A DNA stretch of 64,000 bases from Vibrio sp. ED004. GTDB taxonomy: Bacteria; Pseudomonadota; Gammaproteobacteria; Enterobacterales; Vibrionaceae. Where the stretch lies: assembly GCF_023206395.1 (NCBI RefSeq), contig NZ_CP066149.1, positions 3,534,001-3,598,000 on the forward strand, in the 5' to 3' direction. Under the pieces are notes generated by a model. The model was given only the letters and a program-made list of their open reading frames with translations, made no database searches and was not told the DNA's origin. Positions 35,230 through 44,964 of the stretch are shown here, one piece after another. Position 1 is the first letter of the stretch. Each line of letters opens with the position of its first letter. Position numbers and translations under genes: made by a program.

Positions 35230-36108
35230 ATGAAAATCGAAGATCTTAAATTGTTCACCACCGTGGTTGAGCTGGGTAGCTTTACCGCTGCTGCGAATGC
35301 ATTAGACCTGCCAAGAGCGAACGTTAGTCGCCGTATCAATGACTTAGAGAAGTCTTTAAACATTCAACTGTTCTTTCGTACTACACGCAGTTTGTCAGTC
35401 ACTAAATCGGGGGAACTCTATTACAACGAGCTATTGAAAGCCTTAAGTGCACTTGAAAAGGCCAATCACATGGCTTCTAACTTGTTGGAAGTACCACATG
35501 GTCGAGTCAAGATAGGTTTGCTACCTGAAACCGGTGACATCGTTCAAGCTACCCTATTCAAATTCCAAGACCTTTACCCAGAGATTGAACTTGATATTCG
35601 CAGCATCAGTAACGGTTTTATCGACATGTATCGACAAGGGTTAGACCTTGCAATGCATGGCGGTCGTCTGAGTGACTCTAATGTTGTCGCGCGTAAGGTA
35701 ATGGATTTGCAGCGTATTTTCGTTGCTAGCCCTGAATACATTGCTAAATCAGGTAAACCTACAACGCTTGAAGAGCTGTCTAAATTTCCGTTTGTCTGTT
35801 TCCGTTGGCCAAGTGGTGATGTTGATAAGGAATGGGAAATATCAGGCCAAGTTGTAAAGGTAGAACCGTCGATTGTTAGTGACAGTATCGGTTTTGTGAA
35901 AGGTGCGTCTGCCCGTCATCGAGGTATCGCGTTATTGCCTCAATTGATGGTGAGACAAGAACTTAAAGAAGGCTCACTGATCAATCTTTTCCCTGATCAC
36001 ACCATGCAACAAGAAGAAGCTTGGTTGTTGTATCCACAACGCAAAGCACTCAGCCACGCCAGCCAATTATTGATTGATTTCTTATTACAAGAATTACCAA
36101 ATCTCTAA
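35230..36108 (+). CDS. LysR-family regulator of the RND efflux operon
   Basis: 292 residues, full length for the family. Residues 1-60 ('MKIEDLKLFTTVVELGSFTAAANALDLPRANVSRRINDLEKSLNIQLFFRTTRSLSVT') form the winged helix-turn-helix. Residues 90-290 are the effector-binding domain. It is closest in style to the DsdC/AaeR-like group that controls exporters. It lies directly upstream of, and on the same strand as, the RND genes, so it is likely their local regulator. The inner edge of the right repeat arm is inside this gene at 35517. Confidence 0.85.
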   Translation: MKIEDLKLFTTVVELGSFTAAANALDLPRANVSRRINDLEKSLNIQLFFRTTRSLSVTKSGELYYNELLKALSALEKANHMASNLLEVPHGRVKIGLLPETGDIVQATLFKFQDLYPEIELDIRSISNGFIDMYRQGLDLAMHGGRLSDSNVVARKVMDLQRIFVASPEYIAKSGKPTTLEELSKFPFVCFRWPSGDVDKEWEISGQVVKVEPSIVSDSIGFVKGASARHRGIALLPQLMVRQELKEGSLINLFPDHTMQQEEAWLLYPQRKALSHASQLLIDFLLQELPNL

Positions 36109-36111
36109 TTA

Positions 36112-36151
36112 TTGTCATGAATAGTGTGACAGTGTTATACCGTTAGCACTG
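36112..36151 (+). promoter_or_regulatory. promoter and operator candidate of the RND operon
   Basis: TTGTCA at 36112-36117 and TTATAC at 36135-36140 are separated by 17 bp, a good sigma-70 promoter. An imperfect inverted repeat (CAGTGTTA to TAGCACTG, 36130-36151) overlaps the -10 box and start region and could be a regulator site. It lies about 60 bp before the membrane fusion protein gene. Confidence 0.55.
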
Positions 36152-36207
36152 ATTATCTCTAGACTTCATCTCGATAGAATTGCTCCATCAATATTTAGGA
36201 GCAATTC

Positions 36208-37317
36208 ATGATGTCCATCTATCGCTACTCTCTACTCGCAGCCACTCTTCTCCCTCTTATCGGTTGCAATCAGTCTGTTTCTACAGAATCAGCTGCCGAT
36301 TCAGCCAAAGTAACGGAAGAGCGTCCAATTCAAGTTGTACAACTTGAATCGAAACCTCAACAAGCCAGCAAAACCTTCACAGGCAAACTTCAATCGGTTG
36401 AAACGGCAGGTGTGGCTTTTCGTGTTCCCGGCACCATTCAAGAATTGTTAGTCAAAACTGGCGATAGCGTGAGAAAGGGTCAAGCGATTGCTCAGTTAGA
36501 TCCACACGATTACCAAGTGGCGTTAGAAGAATTACAAGCTCGCGCGCTAGAAGCCAAATCAGCACATAAACTCGCAAAAGCCGAATTAGCTCGCGTAAAA
36601 CAAGCGATTGATGACAATGCAATTGCGGACGTGAACTTAGACCGAGCGATCAGCGGCTATGAACGCAGCGAAGCCGCCGTAAAAGTGGTTGAACAAAACA
36701 TACGCCGAGCAAAAGACTCGATTCGCTACACTCGCCTGCTTGCCCCATTCGATGGTGTGGTTGCCTCTTCTAATTTCGACCAATACGAACAAGTGCTACC
36801 AGGTGTTTCGGTTTTCACTATCCACAAGCCAGAGCAGCTTGAGGTGACCATTGATGTGCCTGAAAACCTGATTCATCAATTCAAAGCCGAACAACAAGCC
36901 ACCATCAGTTGGTATCACGCAAAGAAGTCTATTACTGGTCATGCGACTGAGATTTCTACACTCCCTCACCCTATCAAACAAACCTATTCGGTCACCTACC
37001 GTCTAGACGATTTAGAACATGGTGACACACTCAGTTTGTTACCAGGTAAAGCGGTTACCCTCACCACGCAACTGGGTGAAAGCAGCGACAATTTCTGCCT
37101 GCCTTATTCATCCATCGTTAACCAGTCAGGCAACGAACAGGTATTCACCATCAAAAACTCGCAAGCCATCTCTGTGCCTGTCAATGTGGCGTCATTCGGT
37201 AAGAATACCGCGTGTGTCGAATCAGAACTTCACAATGGCGACTATGTGGTAGTGAGTGGCGCGCAGTACGTGCAAGAAGGTCAACATTTCTCATCAATCC
37301 AAGTAAAAGATCTGTAG
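36208..37317 (+). CDS. RND efflux membrane fusion protein (HlyD/AcrA family)
   Basis: 369 residues. The lipoprotein signal ends in 'LLPLIGC' (Cys 20). It has the expected order of domains: a beta-barrel/lipoyl half-motif ('VPGTIQELLVKTGDSVRKGQAIAQLDPHDYQVAL', residues about 75-108), an alpha-hairpin coiled coil (about 110-165), the second lipoyl half ('IRYTRLLAPFDGVVAS'), and a C-terminal barrel. It sits in the periplasm bridging pump and outer-membrane channel. It has a strong AGGAG ribosome site and is 9 bp from the pump gene. Confidence 0.9.
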   Translation: MMSIYRYSLLAATLLPLIGCNQSVSTESAADSAKVTEERPIQVVQLESKPQQASKTFTGKLQSVETAGVAFRVPGTIQELLVKTGDSVRKGQAIAQLDPHDYQVALEELQARALEAKSAHKLAKAELARVKQAIDDNAIADVNLDRAISGYERSEAAVKVVEQNIRRAKDSIRYTRLLAPFDGVVASSNFDQYEQVLPGVSVFTIHKPEQLEVTIDVPENLIHQFKAEQQATISWYHAKKSITGHATEISTLPHPIKQTYSVTYRLDDLEHGDTLSLLPGKAVTLTTQLGESSDNFCLPYSSIVNQSGNEQVFTIKNSQAISVPVNVASFGKNTACVESELHNGDYVVVSGAQYVQEGQHFSSIQVKDL

Positions 37318-37326
37318 GTACGCACC

Positions 37327-40300
37327 ATGAACTTAGCTGACTTTGCTATAAAGCAACGAACCTTCGTCCTATTCTTCACTGTGTTGAGTGTCATCGCTGG
37401 CCTGTACTCCTATTTTGACCTCGGTAAGCTCGAAGACCCTAGCTTCACAGTCAAAACGGCCGTTGTTGTTACGCTCTACCCCGGAGCCTCAGCCGAAGAA
37501 GTGGAACAACAGGTAACAGATACGGTAGAAACAAAGCTTCAAGAGATGGCGAACTTAAACCGCCTGCGCTCTTTGTCTCGTCCGGGCATGTCGATGGTAT
37601 TTGTCGATTTGAAAGAGTCTTTGAATTCAAAAGAACTGCCACAAGATTGGGATTTACTGCGTCGTAAAGTATCAGACATGAAAATGCTGCTGCCGAGCAC
37701 AGCACAGATCAGCATTGTGCAAGACGAGTTTTCTGAAGTGTATGGCATGCTTTTCTCTGTGTACGGTGAAGACGCTTCTCCTTCAGAACTACGTACTTAT
37801 GCAGAAGAGTTACAACGTCGCATTAAAACCGTAGACGGTATAAAAAAAGTAGAACTGCATGGCGTTCAACCTCGCGTAGTACATATTGATATTCCAGACG
37901 AACGTTTAGCGCAGTATGGTTTATCGATGGCTCAGGTTTGGAGTCAGCTCAACACACAAAACGCGACGTTTGATGCGGGTAAATTTGCGGCAGGCGGTGA
38001 GCGCATTCGTGTTCAGCAATCTAGCCAGTTCACCTCACTCGCTGATATTAACAACCTGATGATCAAAGGTGGTGTCAGTGATTTTGGGACAGGGCTAATT
38101 CGACTTGGTGACATTGCTGATGTGACCATGGGTTACCAAGAACCAATGATGACGGAAAACCGTTACAACGGCGTACCAGCCGTCACTCTTGCAATGAGCC
38201 CTGTCTCTGGCGTGAACGTGGTATCTCTGGGTGACGATATCAATCGAGTGGTTGACGAGTTCCAAGCATCACTGCCCTTGGGTGTTGAAGTCGCAACCGT
38301 TGCAAACCAGCCTGAAGAAGTTCAGAAATCGATAGATAACTTTGTAAGCAACCTGCTTGAAAGTGTCGCGATTGTGTTTGTTGTACTGTCGATCTTCATG
38401 GGCTTAAAGAGTGCAACGATTGTTGGTTCAAGCTTGCTATTGACGATTCTACTCACGCTTATCTACATGAACATTGCGGCGATCGATTTGCACCGTGTGT
38501 CTTTGGGTACGTTTATCCTTGCGCTTGGCATGTTAGTTGATAATGCGATTGTAATTACCGATATGATGATCGTGAAGATCAACAAAGGTATCGACCGAAC
38601 TGCAGCAGCAGTTGATTCTGTTAAAGAGACCGCGACACCCTTGTTTGGTGCAACAGTGATTGCGATTATGGGTGCGAGTCCGGTTATCTTCTCTAAGACC
38701 GATGCCGCTGAATTTGCCAGTTCAGTATTCTTAATCATTGCGTCTTCGCTACTGTTGTCTTGGTTCGTAGCAATGACCTTCACCGCTCTAATGTGCTGGA
38801 TGTTCATCAAACCAACCAAACAAAAAACCGACACTAAAGTGAGCTTATACCGTAAAAGCGTCAACTGGACGGTCGATAATCCAATCAAAGCGTTGACTGC
38901 CCTCGTCCCGCTTATTTTGGTCACCGCGTTGGCAATTCCGAACATAGCGATTAACTTTATCCCGCAAGCGGATCGCCCTATCTTGTTCGTTGATTACTGG
39001 CTTCCGAATGGTGCGAAGATAGAGCAAACCTCACAAGACATGGAACGCATTGAAGCATGGTTACTTGAACAGCCAGAAGTGACCAATATTTCAACCTATG
39101 TGGGCGCTGGCGCACCGCGTTTCTCAGTAACCATTGAGCCTGAACCGTTCGATCCTGCTTATGGCCAGATCTTGATTAACGCTGTTGATTATCCATCACT
39201 CAACACACTAATTGCTCGTGGTGACAAGTGGCTAGCAAAAGAGTTTCCTGACGCTGATCCGCGATTCCGAGGTTTAAAACTGGCGACCTCAGATAAATTC
39301 AGTGTTGAAGCGCGTTTCTCCGGCCCGGATGTCGAGGTGCTTCACGGACTATCAAAGCAAGCGAAAGCTATATTTGCTCAACATCCAGACACCAAATACG
39401 TTCGTGACGACTGGCGTCAAAAGACCAAAGTGTTAGAACCTATCATTAACCAAGACAAGATGCGCCTTGCAGGTATTAACCGCGCAGACATTGCATTCGC
39501 GATAAAGCGCGCGTCAGAAGGTATGCCGTTGGGTCGTATGAAGTTGAACGATGAGTTGGTCACGATTCAACTTCGCGGGACAGAAAGCTCAATTCAATCA
39601 CTTGAAACTCTGCCGGTTCGCTCTCTATTGGGCATACACAGCGTTCCACTCGGCCAAGTCATCGATGGGTTTGAGCTAACCAGTGAAGAGACCATGATTT
39701 GGCGTCGTGACCGAGTGAAAACCATCACTGCACAAGCTGGCGTTGGTCGTTACACCACACCCGCAGCAGTAAGAAACTCCGTTAAAGAGCAAATTGAATC
39801 AATCCACCTTCCAGATGGTTACCACTTGGAATGGGGTGGCGAATATTACGACGAGCATAAAGCGGTCAGCGATATTCTTAAGCAACTGCCTAAAGCAATG
39901 TTGTTGATGGTAATTATCTTAGTGGCGATGTTTAACGGCTTCAAACAGCCAGTGATCATCTTCACCACCCTACCGCTTGCGGCGACGGGTGCAACATTCA
40001 GTTTATTGTTGTTGGATAAACCATTCGGCTTCATGGCTCTGATTGGCGCTGTAACATTAACAGGTATGATCATCAAGAACGGCATCGTGTTGATGGACCA
40101 AATCGAGCTCGAACGTAAGAACGGTCGCTCACTGTCTGACGCAATCAAAGAAGCGACAGTGAACCGTACGATGGCGATCTCAATGGGCGCACTCACCACG
40201 GCACTTGGTATGATCCCATTGCTAAGCGATCTACTGTTTGACCAGATGGCAGCAACCATTATCGGTGGTTTGGCTGCGGCAACCGTGTTGTCTCTGTTTG

Positions 40301-40446
40301 TAATGCCTGCGCTGTACAAGCTTTTCTATCGAACTGAAGAAAAAAAGACAGTAGAGGAAGCCATCAAAGACGCAGTGATCGTGCTTGATGCAACGCCTCA
40401 ATCTACAAACAGCGGCACTACAACCTCATTCAACAAGGAGCAATAA
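37327..40446 (+). CDS. RND-family efflux pump, inner-membrane subunit
   Basis: 1039 residues, standard for HAE1-type RND pumps, with 12 predicted membrane helices in two repeats. The N-terminus 'MNLADFAIKQRTFVLFFTVLSVIAGLYSYFDLGKLEDPSFTVKTAVVVTLYPGASAEEVEQQVTD' is typical. The proton-relay helix 4 has 'LGMLVDNAIVITD' (about residue 400). It uses proton import to push substrates through the tripartite channel. The substrates (drugs, bile, metabolites) cannot be read from sequence. Its downstream partner starts 2 bp after its stop. Confidence 0.92.
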   Translation: MNLADFAIKQRTFVLFFTVLSVIAGLYSYFDLGKLEDPSFTVKTAVVVTLYPGASAEEVEQQVTDTVETKLQEMANLNRLRSLSRPGMSMVFVDLKESLNSKELPQDWDLLRRKVSDMKMLLPSTAQISIVQDEFSEVYGMLFSVYGEDASPSELRTYAEELQRRIKTVDGIKKVELHGVQPRVVHIDIPDERLAQYGLSMAQVWSQLNTQNATFDAGKFAAGGERIRVQQSSQFTSLADINNLMIKGGVSDFGTGLIRLGDIADVTMGYQEPMMTENRYNGVPAVTLAMSPVSGVNVVSLGDDINRVVDEFQASLPLGVEVATVANQPEEVQKSIDNFVSNLLESVAIVFVVLSIFMGLKSATIVGSSLLLTILLTLIYMNIAAIDLHRVSLGTFILALGMLVDNAIVITDMMIVKINKGIDRTAAAVDSVKETATPLFGATVIAIMGASPVIFSKTDAAEFASSVFLIIASSLLLSWFVAMTFTALMCWMFIKPTKQKTDTKVSLYRKSVNWTVDNPIKALTALVPLILVTALAIPNIAINFIPQADRPILFVDYWLPNGAKIEQTSQDMERIEAWLLEQPEVTNISTYVGAGAPRFSVTIEPEPFDPAYGQILINAVDYPSLNTLIARGDKWLAKEFPDADPRFRGLKLATSDKFSVEARFSGPDVEVLHGLSKQAKAIFAQHPDTKYVRDDWRQKTKVLEPIINQDKMRLAGINRADIAFAIKRASEGMPLGRMKLNDELVTIQLRGTESSIQSLETLPVRSLLGIHSVPLGQVIDGFELTSEETMIWRRDRVKTITAQAGVGRYTTPAAVRNSVKEQIESIHLPDGYHLEWGGEYYDEHKAVSDILKQLPKAMLLMVIILVAMFNGFKQPVIIFTTLPLAATGATFSLLLLDKPFGFMALIGAVTLTGMIIKNGIVLMDQIELERKNGRSLSDAIKEATVNRTMAISMGALTTALGMIPLLSDLLFDQMAATIIGGLAAATVLSLFVMPALYKLFYRTEEKKTVEEAIKDAVIVLDATPQSTNSGTTTSFNKEQ

Positions 40447-40448
40447 AC

Positions 40449-41942
40449 ATGTATCCATTAACAAAGTTTAAAGTGGCTCCTATTGCTCTCGCCTTGTTGT
40501 TGACAGGTTGTGCGGTTGGCCCTGATTACGTAGAACCACAAACGACCATGGCTGAAACGTTTCTATATAGTCAAGACGGTGTGAGCCAAAACCAACAGCA
40601 CAATCATTGGTGGACACAGTTCAGTGATCCAACGCTCAATCAGTTAGTGGCCGATGTCCAAAGCCAGAACATCCCACTTAAATTGGCCGCCGAGCGTATC
40701 ACCATGGCCAACTCGTACAAAAGCGTAGTCGAATCATTCAAAGTCCCGACTGTGAATGTTGGTGGTGGTTATTACAACTACCAGCTGAGTGAGAACGACT
40801 CCCTACTCGGCCCGGTATTTGGCGCCTCTGATGCAGTTGAATCAGCAACGGGCATGTCGTTGCTGGAAGCGCAACACGATGGCGGGTTCTTAGGTGCAAG
40901 CATCGCATGGGAAATGGACTTGTTTGGACGTATCGATAAGCAATCCAACGCGGCGACGATTCGAGTTGAACAAGCCGAGATATTCCAATCGGGTTTGAAT
41001 ACCTTGATCACTGCCGATGTCATTCACAACTACCTGCAATATCGTGGCGCTCAAGAGCGAAAAGCGATCGCACTAGAGAACATTTCCGACCAAAAGCAGA
41101 CTTTAGAACTGGTCACCAAAGTGGTTCGCAGCGGCTATGGCTCGGAGTTAGATCTTGCTCAAGCCAAAGCCATGCTTGCTGCGACTGAATCCATTGTTCC
41201 TCAACTTGAAATCGCAGAGCAAGTACACAAAAATCGCATGGCAGTGTTGTTAGGCGAATCACTTACGAGCGTGAACCAACGTTTAGCAGGTGAATTTACC
41301 TTGCCGCGAATGAACGATGTTATTCCGACAGGCTTACCTTCTGACTTGTTAGAACAACGCCCAGACATCCGTATTGCAGAACGAGAAATGGCAGCCATTA
41401 ACGAAGAACTCGGCGCAAGCATTGCCAATCGCTATCCAAAGTTCTTCCTAACGGGTACGCCAGGTGTGACGGCTGGAAGTTTTGATGACCTATTCAGTAG
41501 CGACTCATTTGGCTGGGCGGCATCTGCCGGTATCAGTTGGAATGTGTTCGATGGTGGCCGCGGCGAAGCCATGGTGGAAATGAACGAAGCAAGGTTCCGT
41601 TCTGCAGCGCTTAACTACCAACATTCAGTAGACAGCGCCTTTGCAGAAGTCGATTCAAGCTTGTTTGCCTATGGCCGTAGCCAAGAAAACCAAAAGCGCA
41701 TCGATGAAGCCACCCTCGCCGTCGATAACGCTGTAAGCAAAGCAAAGTCGCTCTATAAAGCAGGCCTAGTCGATTACTTGTCGGTGTTAGACGCACAAAG
41801 ACAACAAAAAGCGATGCAAGATCGACAAGTGGCCGCCAAGCTTCAAACAGCCAACACCACGATTGCAGTATACAAAGCTTTAGGTGGCGATTGGAAAGTA
41901 GCGAGTGAAACGCAGACTGTTGAATTAGCCCGCGTAAACTAG
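40449..41942 (+). CDS. RND efflux outer membrane factor (NodT/OprM type)
   Basis: 497 residues. The lipobox is 'LALLLTGC' (Cys 21), followed by the family start 'AVGPDYVEPQTTMAETF'. Two OEP repeats follow, with long coiled-coil helices. 'PSDLLEQRPDIRIAEREMAAINEELGASIANRYPKF' is the strongly conserved middle motif, and 'AKSLYKAGLVDYLSVLDAQRQQ' the C-terminal one. It forms the trimeric outer-membrane duct. It is the last gene of the operon, followed by a strong terminator. Confidence 0.92.
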   Translation: MYPLTKFKVAPIALALLLTGCAVGPDYVEPQTTMAETFLYSQDGVSQNQQHNHWWTQFSDPTLNQLVADVQSQNIPLKLAAERITMANSYKSVVESFKVPTVNVGGGYYNYQLSENDSLLGPVFGASDAVESATGMSLLEAQHDGGFLGASIAWEMDLFGRIDKQSNAATIRVEQAEIFQSGLNTLITADVIHNYLQYRGAQERKAIALENISDQKQTLELVTKVVRSGYGSELDLAQAKAMLAATESIVPQLEIAEQVHKNRMAVLLGESLTSVNQRLAGEFTLPRMNDVIPTGLPSDLLEQRPDIRIAEREMAAINEELGASIANRYPKFFLTGTPGVTAGSFDDLFSSDSFGWAASAGISWNVFDGGRGEAMVEMNEARFRSAALNYQHSVDSAFAEVDSSLFAYGRSQENQKRIDEATLAVDNAVSKAKSLYKAGLVDYLSVLDAQRQQKAMQDRQVAAKLQTANTTIAVYKALGGDWKVASETQTVELARVN

Positions 41943-41986
41943 GCTAACTGCTCTTCGTTATCTACTGAATAATGCGATAAGCGTAA

Positions 41987-42021
41987 TAAAAAATACCGCC
42001 GTTGATTACGGCGGTATTTTT
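41987..42021. terminator. bidirectional terminator
   Basis: ATACCGCCG and CGGCGGTAT pair around a short loop, with AAAAA before and TTTTT after. It separates the convergent efflux operon and DUF6434 gene. Confidence 0.9.
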
Positions 42022-42066
42022 GTGAACTGGTTAGCTGGTAAATAAGTTTACCAACAAGATAATCCA

Positions 42067-42282
42067 TTAATTTATATCGTTACGCTTCGCCCACTCTTGT
42101 AAGGCATCACCCATAGTCAATCCTGTCGCATTGTTCATCCACTGCATAAAATCACGGTCAAATTTAAACTCTTCGCCAAGCTTGGACTTAAAATATCGAC
42201 GCACGTTTTGAGTCGTTTTGTAGCTGTCCGTTATGACGGTACTGTCATCAATCTGATTCTTGTGCCAATCAACCTTTTCCAT
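42067..42282 (-). CDS. DUF6434 domain protein
   Basis: 71 residues, 'WHKNQIDDSTVITDSYKTTQNVRRYFKSKLGEEFKFDRDFMQWMNNATGLTMGDALQEW'. This resembles the SAP-like DUF6434 domain found as a small cytoplasmic protein in many bacteria. The function is unknown. It is the last gene of a run of small minus-strand accessory genes. Confidence 0.65.
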   Translation of the reverse strand: MEKVDWHKNQIDDSTVITDSYKTTQNVRRYFKSKLGEEFKFDRDFMQWMNNATGLTMGDALQEWAKRNDIN

Positions 42283-42316
42283 GGTTTATTCTCTTCCTGT
42301 CATCTCAATGCATGCA

Positions 42317-42649
42317 CTACGCGTTGCGAGGGCCAAACATAATAATCGCCATACCGAGTAGTGCTACTGAGCCACCGACCAAATCCCACGTTGTCGGCTT
42401 TTCGCCATCAACAAGCCACAACCATATTAGGGCAACAGAAATATACACACCGCCATAGGCTGCATAAACACGCCCTGTCGCGGTAGGATGAAGCGTCAAT
42501 AACCAAGCAAACAACGCAAGGCTTATCGCAGCAGGAATCAATAACCAAATACTCTTGTCTTCTCTCAACCAAAGATAAGGCAGATAACACCCTACAATCT
42601 CGGCGACCGCCGTAAGTACAAAAAGACCGACCGTTTTAAATTCAATCAC
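42317..42649 (-). CDS. YnfA (UPF0060) family membrane protein
   Basis: 110 residues with four hydrophobic helices. '[19 protein letters not shown]' and '[50 protein letters not shown]' are diagnostic of YnfA, which is related to small multidrug resistance transporters. The start is a GTG at 42649 after a GGTAAG site. The length matches the family (108-110 aa). Confidence 0.9.
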   Translation of the reverse strand: MIEFKTVGLFVLTAVAEIVGCYLPYLWLREDKSIWLLIPAAISLALFAWLLTLHPTATGRVYAAYGGVYISVALIWLWLVDGEKPTTWDLVGGSVALLGMAIIMFGPRNA

Positions 42650-42792
42650 AACTTACCTTTATCAATTTAAATGCAGAAAACACTATCGATGATCCATCCA
42701 ACATCAACAACTCCCACACACCACAGATGACCCTATTTTAATTTCAATGGAACATAACGCTGATTGGACGAACGCTATTTTGGCGCTTCTGA

Positions 42793-43224
42793 CTATGTAA
42801 AATTGGTTTTAAAAGTGAAGGCATACGGTGTATCACCGATTTCTCTGAGGTGTTCAAGTCGCTCTATCGCTTCTTCGAGTGTAGGAATATGGTCCTCTTC
42901 GATCCACCAAAGAACATAAGTATCTTCAGGTAAACGCTGAAACCAGTCCCCCTTTCGGCGCATGAAATCACGGTGATGTGTGCAGAACATGAAGTTCTTT
43001 AACGAATCCACAGAATCCCACACCGACATGTTCACAATCATATTAGGATCATCAAAAGCTTGGATGTTGGTGGCGTCACCAGATTCATCTTTCAGACGCC
43101 AAACGAACCCTTCACTGCTTTCTGCGATTCCGTTAACCAGCTCTAAGTTATCGACAAACTCTTTGATTTCCGGCGCATCTAACGGGTATTTAGCCAGAGC
43201 GATATTTAACTGAGCTAATTTCAT
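42793..43224 (-). CDS. DUF3291 domain protein
   Basis: 143 residues beginning 'MKLAQLNIALAKYPLDAPEIKEFVDNLELVNGIAESSEGFVWRLKDE', a hallmark of DUF3291, a dimeric ferredoxin-like barrel similar to antibiotic-biosynthesis monooxygenases. 'MSVWDSVDSLKNFMFCTHHRDFMRRKGDWF' is the second conserved block. It has a strong AAGGAAGG ribosome site. The enzymatic role is unknown. Confidence 0.8.
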   Translation of the reverse strand: MKLAQLNIALAKYPLDAPEIKEFVDNLELVNGIAESSEGFVWRLKDESGDATNIQAFDDPNMIVNMSVWDSVDSLKNFMFCTHHRDFMRRKGDWFQRLPEDTYVLWWIEEDHIPTLEEAIERLEHLREIGDTPYAFTFKTNFT

Positions 43225-43288
43225 AATGTTCCTTCCTTGATAAATTATGAGTAGAAAATTTCAAACGCACCGACTGATACTAAGACAA

Positions 43289-43570
43289 CTAAAGAACCGT
43301 CACGCCTTCAACTTCAATCACTGAGTTAACATTAGCGCGCTCGATTATCTTGAGTAACGTCGTTTGGATTAGCTCATTATCTCGGATTTCGGTTTCACAA
43401 GAAAAACGCTCTTCTTGAACACCATCGCCCTCACCCAGCATAAATTGAACTGCGACTTCCGTTGCGAGATCTTTGGTCGATCCGTAATACGCTAACGTGA
43501 TTTTTGGGTATCCGTTGTCGCCTTTTTTAACCTGCTTTGCGATGCGTTTTTTAGCTTTATCTAAATTCAT
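43289..43570 (-). CDS. small unknown protein
   Basis: 93 residues from ATG 43570, which follows AAGGAAG, starting 'MNLDKAKKRIAKQVKKGDNGYPKITLAYYG'. It has a basic N-terminus and a charged, probably alpha/beta fold, with no membrane segment. Not recognised. Small proteins like this are common cargo in Vibrio accessory regions. Confidence 0.55.
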   Translation of the reverse strand: MNLDKAKKRIAKQVKKGDNGYPKITLAYYGSTKDLATEVAVQFMLGEGDGVQEERFSCETEIRDNELIQTTLLKIIERANVNSVIEVEGVTVL

Positions 43571-43629
43571 ACAACTTCCTTTTAAGGCTGAAACTAAAAT
43601 GAACAAACGTCCGATATTTCTTAGCTTTA

Positions 43630-43962
43630 CTATAAAGCATTACCACATTCACTACATGATTTAATGGATGACAATCCGCTTTTTCTTACGTTAGTTTTTC
43701 CACAAGAACCACAAAATTTCAGAGAGTGGATATTGTAGATAGAAATTAAAATAACAAGCGGAATCCAGACCAACAATTTTGGCCCATCACCACCAGACCA
43801 ATAGATAAAGCCAACGAAGAAGATACCAAAAACAACAGCTTGCAAAGTCCACAATGTTTGTTTGCACTTTGCATCTTTGATAATAAAAAACGTAAACAAG
43901 CAGATAAAACTACTGATAACCCCATAAACCGCAAACCCTATAAAGGCTTCTTGTTGATTCAT
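43630..43962 (-). CDS. membrane protein with C-terminal zinc ribbon
   Basis: 110 residues from ATG 43962 (ribosome site GGGGA). Three hydrophobic helices (about residues 8-29, 40-60 and 65-82) are followed by 'FCGSCGKTN' and 'CSECGNAL', a four-cysteine zinc ribbon facing the cytoplasm. The role is unknown. The start lies just after the degenerate attC-like site. Confidence 0.65.
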   Translation of the reverse strand: MNQQEAFIGFAVYGVISSFICLFTFFIIKDAKCKQTLWTLQAVVFGIFFVGFIYWSGGDGPKLLVWIPLVILISIYNIHSLKFCGSCGKTNVRKSGLSSIKSCSECGNAL

Positions 43963-43972
43963 AACTTCCCCT

Positions 43973-44090
43973 GTCAACATAATACTTTACGGTTTGAGCA
44001 ACACCACTGACCCAAAACCATATCACCTGAACATTAGCCAAACCTTAAACGAAAAATGCCAAGCCTCGTAAATCACTTTTGAGTTATTTT
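43973..44090 (-). other. degenerate attC-like site
   Basis: The 118-bp stretch resembles a VCR. On the minus strand it has a left part with ATAAC and GGCTTGGCATTTTTCGTTTA, a right part with GTCAGTGGTGTTGCTC, and an end TATTATGTTG. The outer 7-bp boxes are not well complementary, so it may no longer recombine. Confidence 0.5.
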
Positions 44091-44537
44091 TTCGTTAGCG
44101 GTTTTCAAGGCCAGCTTTAAACCATCCGTATCTTTACAACCAATGTAAACATGCTTTCCAGTGCTTAAGCTTAACTTCAGCGCTGAACCTATCGATGCAT
44201 TATACAACCAGCCATCGCTCAGCATTCGGATGCCTATACCTTGATACCACTTGCTTTGATAGAACGATGTCTCTGCAATGTCTGACACCTCGACATTCTT
44301 ACGCCAAAAGCCAAAGCCGAAATACCAGCTTAGTACATTGTCTTTGACTTCAATTGTCATGGAGAAAAAGAGCAAAGCAATTAAGCCGTTGATGGCGTGA
44401 GCGATTAATGTCTCAGGGTTGTTATCAGAGGTAATGACAATGAAAGCACTTATTGAAATAAGGATTAGCAGCAATCCCTTGTTGAATTCCTTACTATAAA
44501 ACACGGTGACAATTCCTATAGGCAACGAACTAGCCAA
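44073..44537 (-). CDS. membrane-anchored unknown protein
   Basis: Up to 154 residues with two hydrophobic helices (about 20-37 and 45-62), then a soluble beta-rich tail 'VKDNVLSWYFGFGFWRKNVEVSDIAETSFYQ'. This looks like a PH-like domain of the kind found in small bacterial membrane proteins. No ATG start exists; TTG 44537 or a downstream GTG would be used. It may be coupled to the gene ending 4 bp upstream. Confidence 0.5.
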   Translation of the reverse strand: MASSLPIGIVTVFYSKEFNKGLLLILISISAFIVITSDNNPETLIAHAINGLIALLFFSMTIEVKDNVLSWYFGFGFWRKNVEVSDIAETSFYQSKWYQGIGIRMLSDGWLYNASIGSALKLSLSTGKHVYIGCKDTDGLKLALKTANEKITQK

Positions 44538-44541
44538 ACAG

Positions 44542-44964
44542 CTATCTTGCTGCGGCCTTTCTAAATAAACGTGGTAAGTAATGAAGGCATAACCCTACAG
44601 CCAAGCCGAGTAGCATCGTTTTGACGCTACCAACCCAAAGTATCAAACCGGTATAGCCTTGTGCTGGCCCTAAATCATCTTTGTTAATCACATCCGCCAA
44701 CATAAAGCCGTTCCACAATACATGGAGCATCACTGTAAATAAGTGCCCGCAAATTGCGATTGTTCCAAGTAGCGCATATCTATCAGAAACGTTATCTCGG
44801 CAAAATAAGAAAACAAGTACAAACGTAAAAATCAAAGGTGCAGACAATACCAACGACACCGTTATAACTTCGATGTGGCTTTGGCTTCCATAGATAAAAG
44901 TACGAAATATCATTGCCGTTGATAGTAATAACGGAGCCAGCGCGACCCATGTCATTCTGTTCAT
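44542..44964 (-). CDS. four-helix membrane protein of unknown function
   Basis: 140 residues from ATG 44964, preceded by ACAGGGAACTGAA, a better start than one 69 bases upstream. Four hydrophobic segments, at about residues 5-22, 30-52, 63-88 and 103-128, and a basic C-terminus. No family recognised. Confidence 0.6.
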   Translation of the reverse strand: MNRMTWVALAPLLLSTAMIFRTFIYGSQSHIEVITVSLVLSAPLIFTFVLVFLFCRDNVSDRYALLGTIAICGHLFTVMLHVLWNGFMLADVINKDDLGPAQGYTGLILWVGSVKTMLLGLAVGLCLHYLPRLFRKAAAR

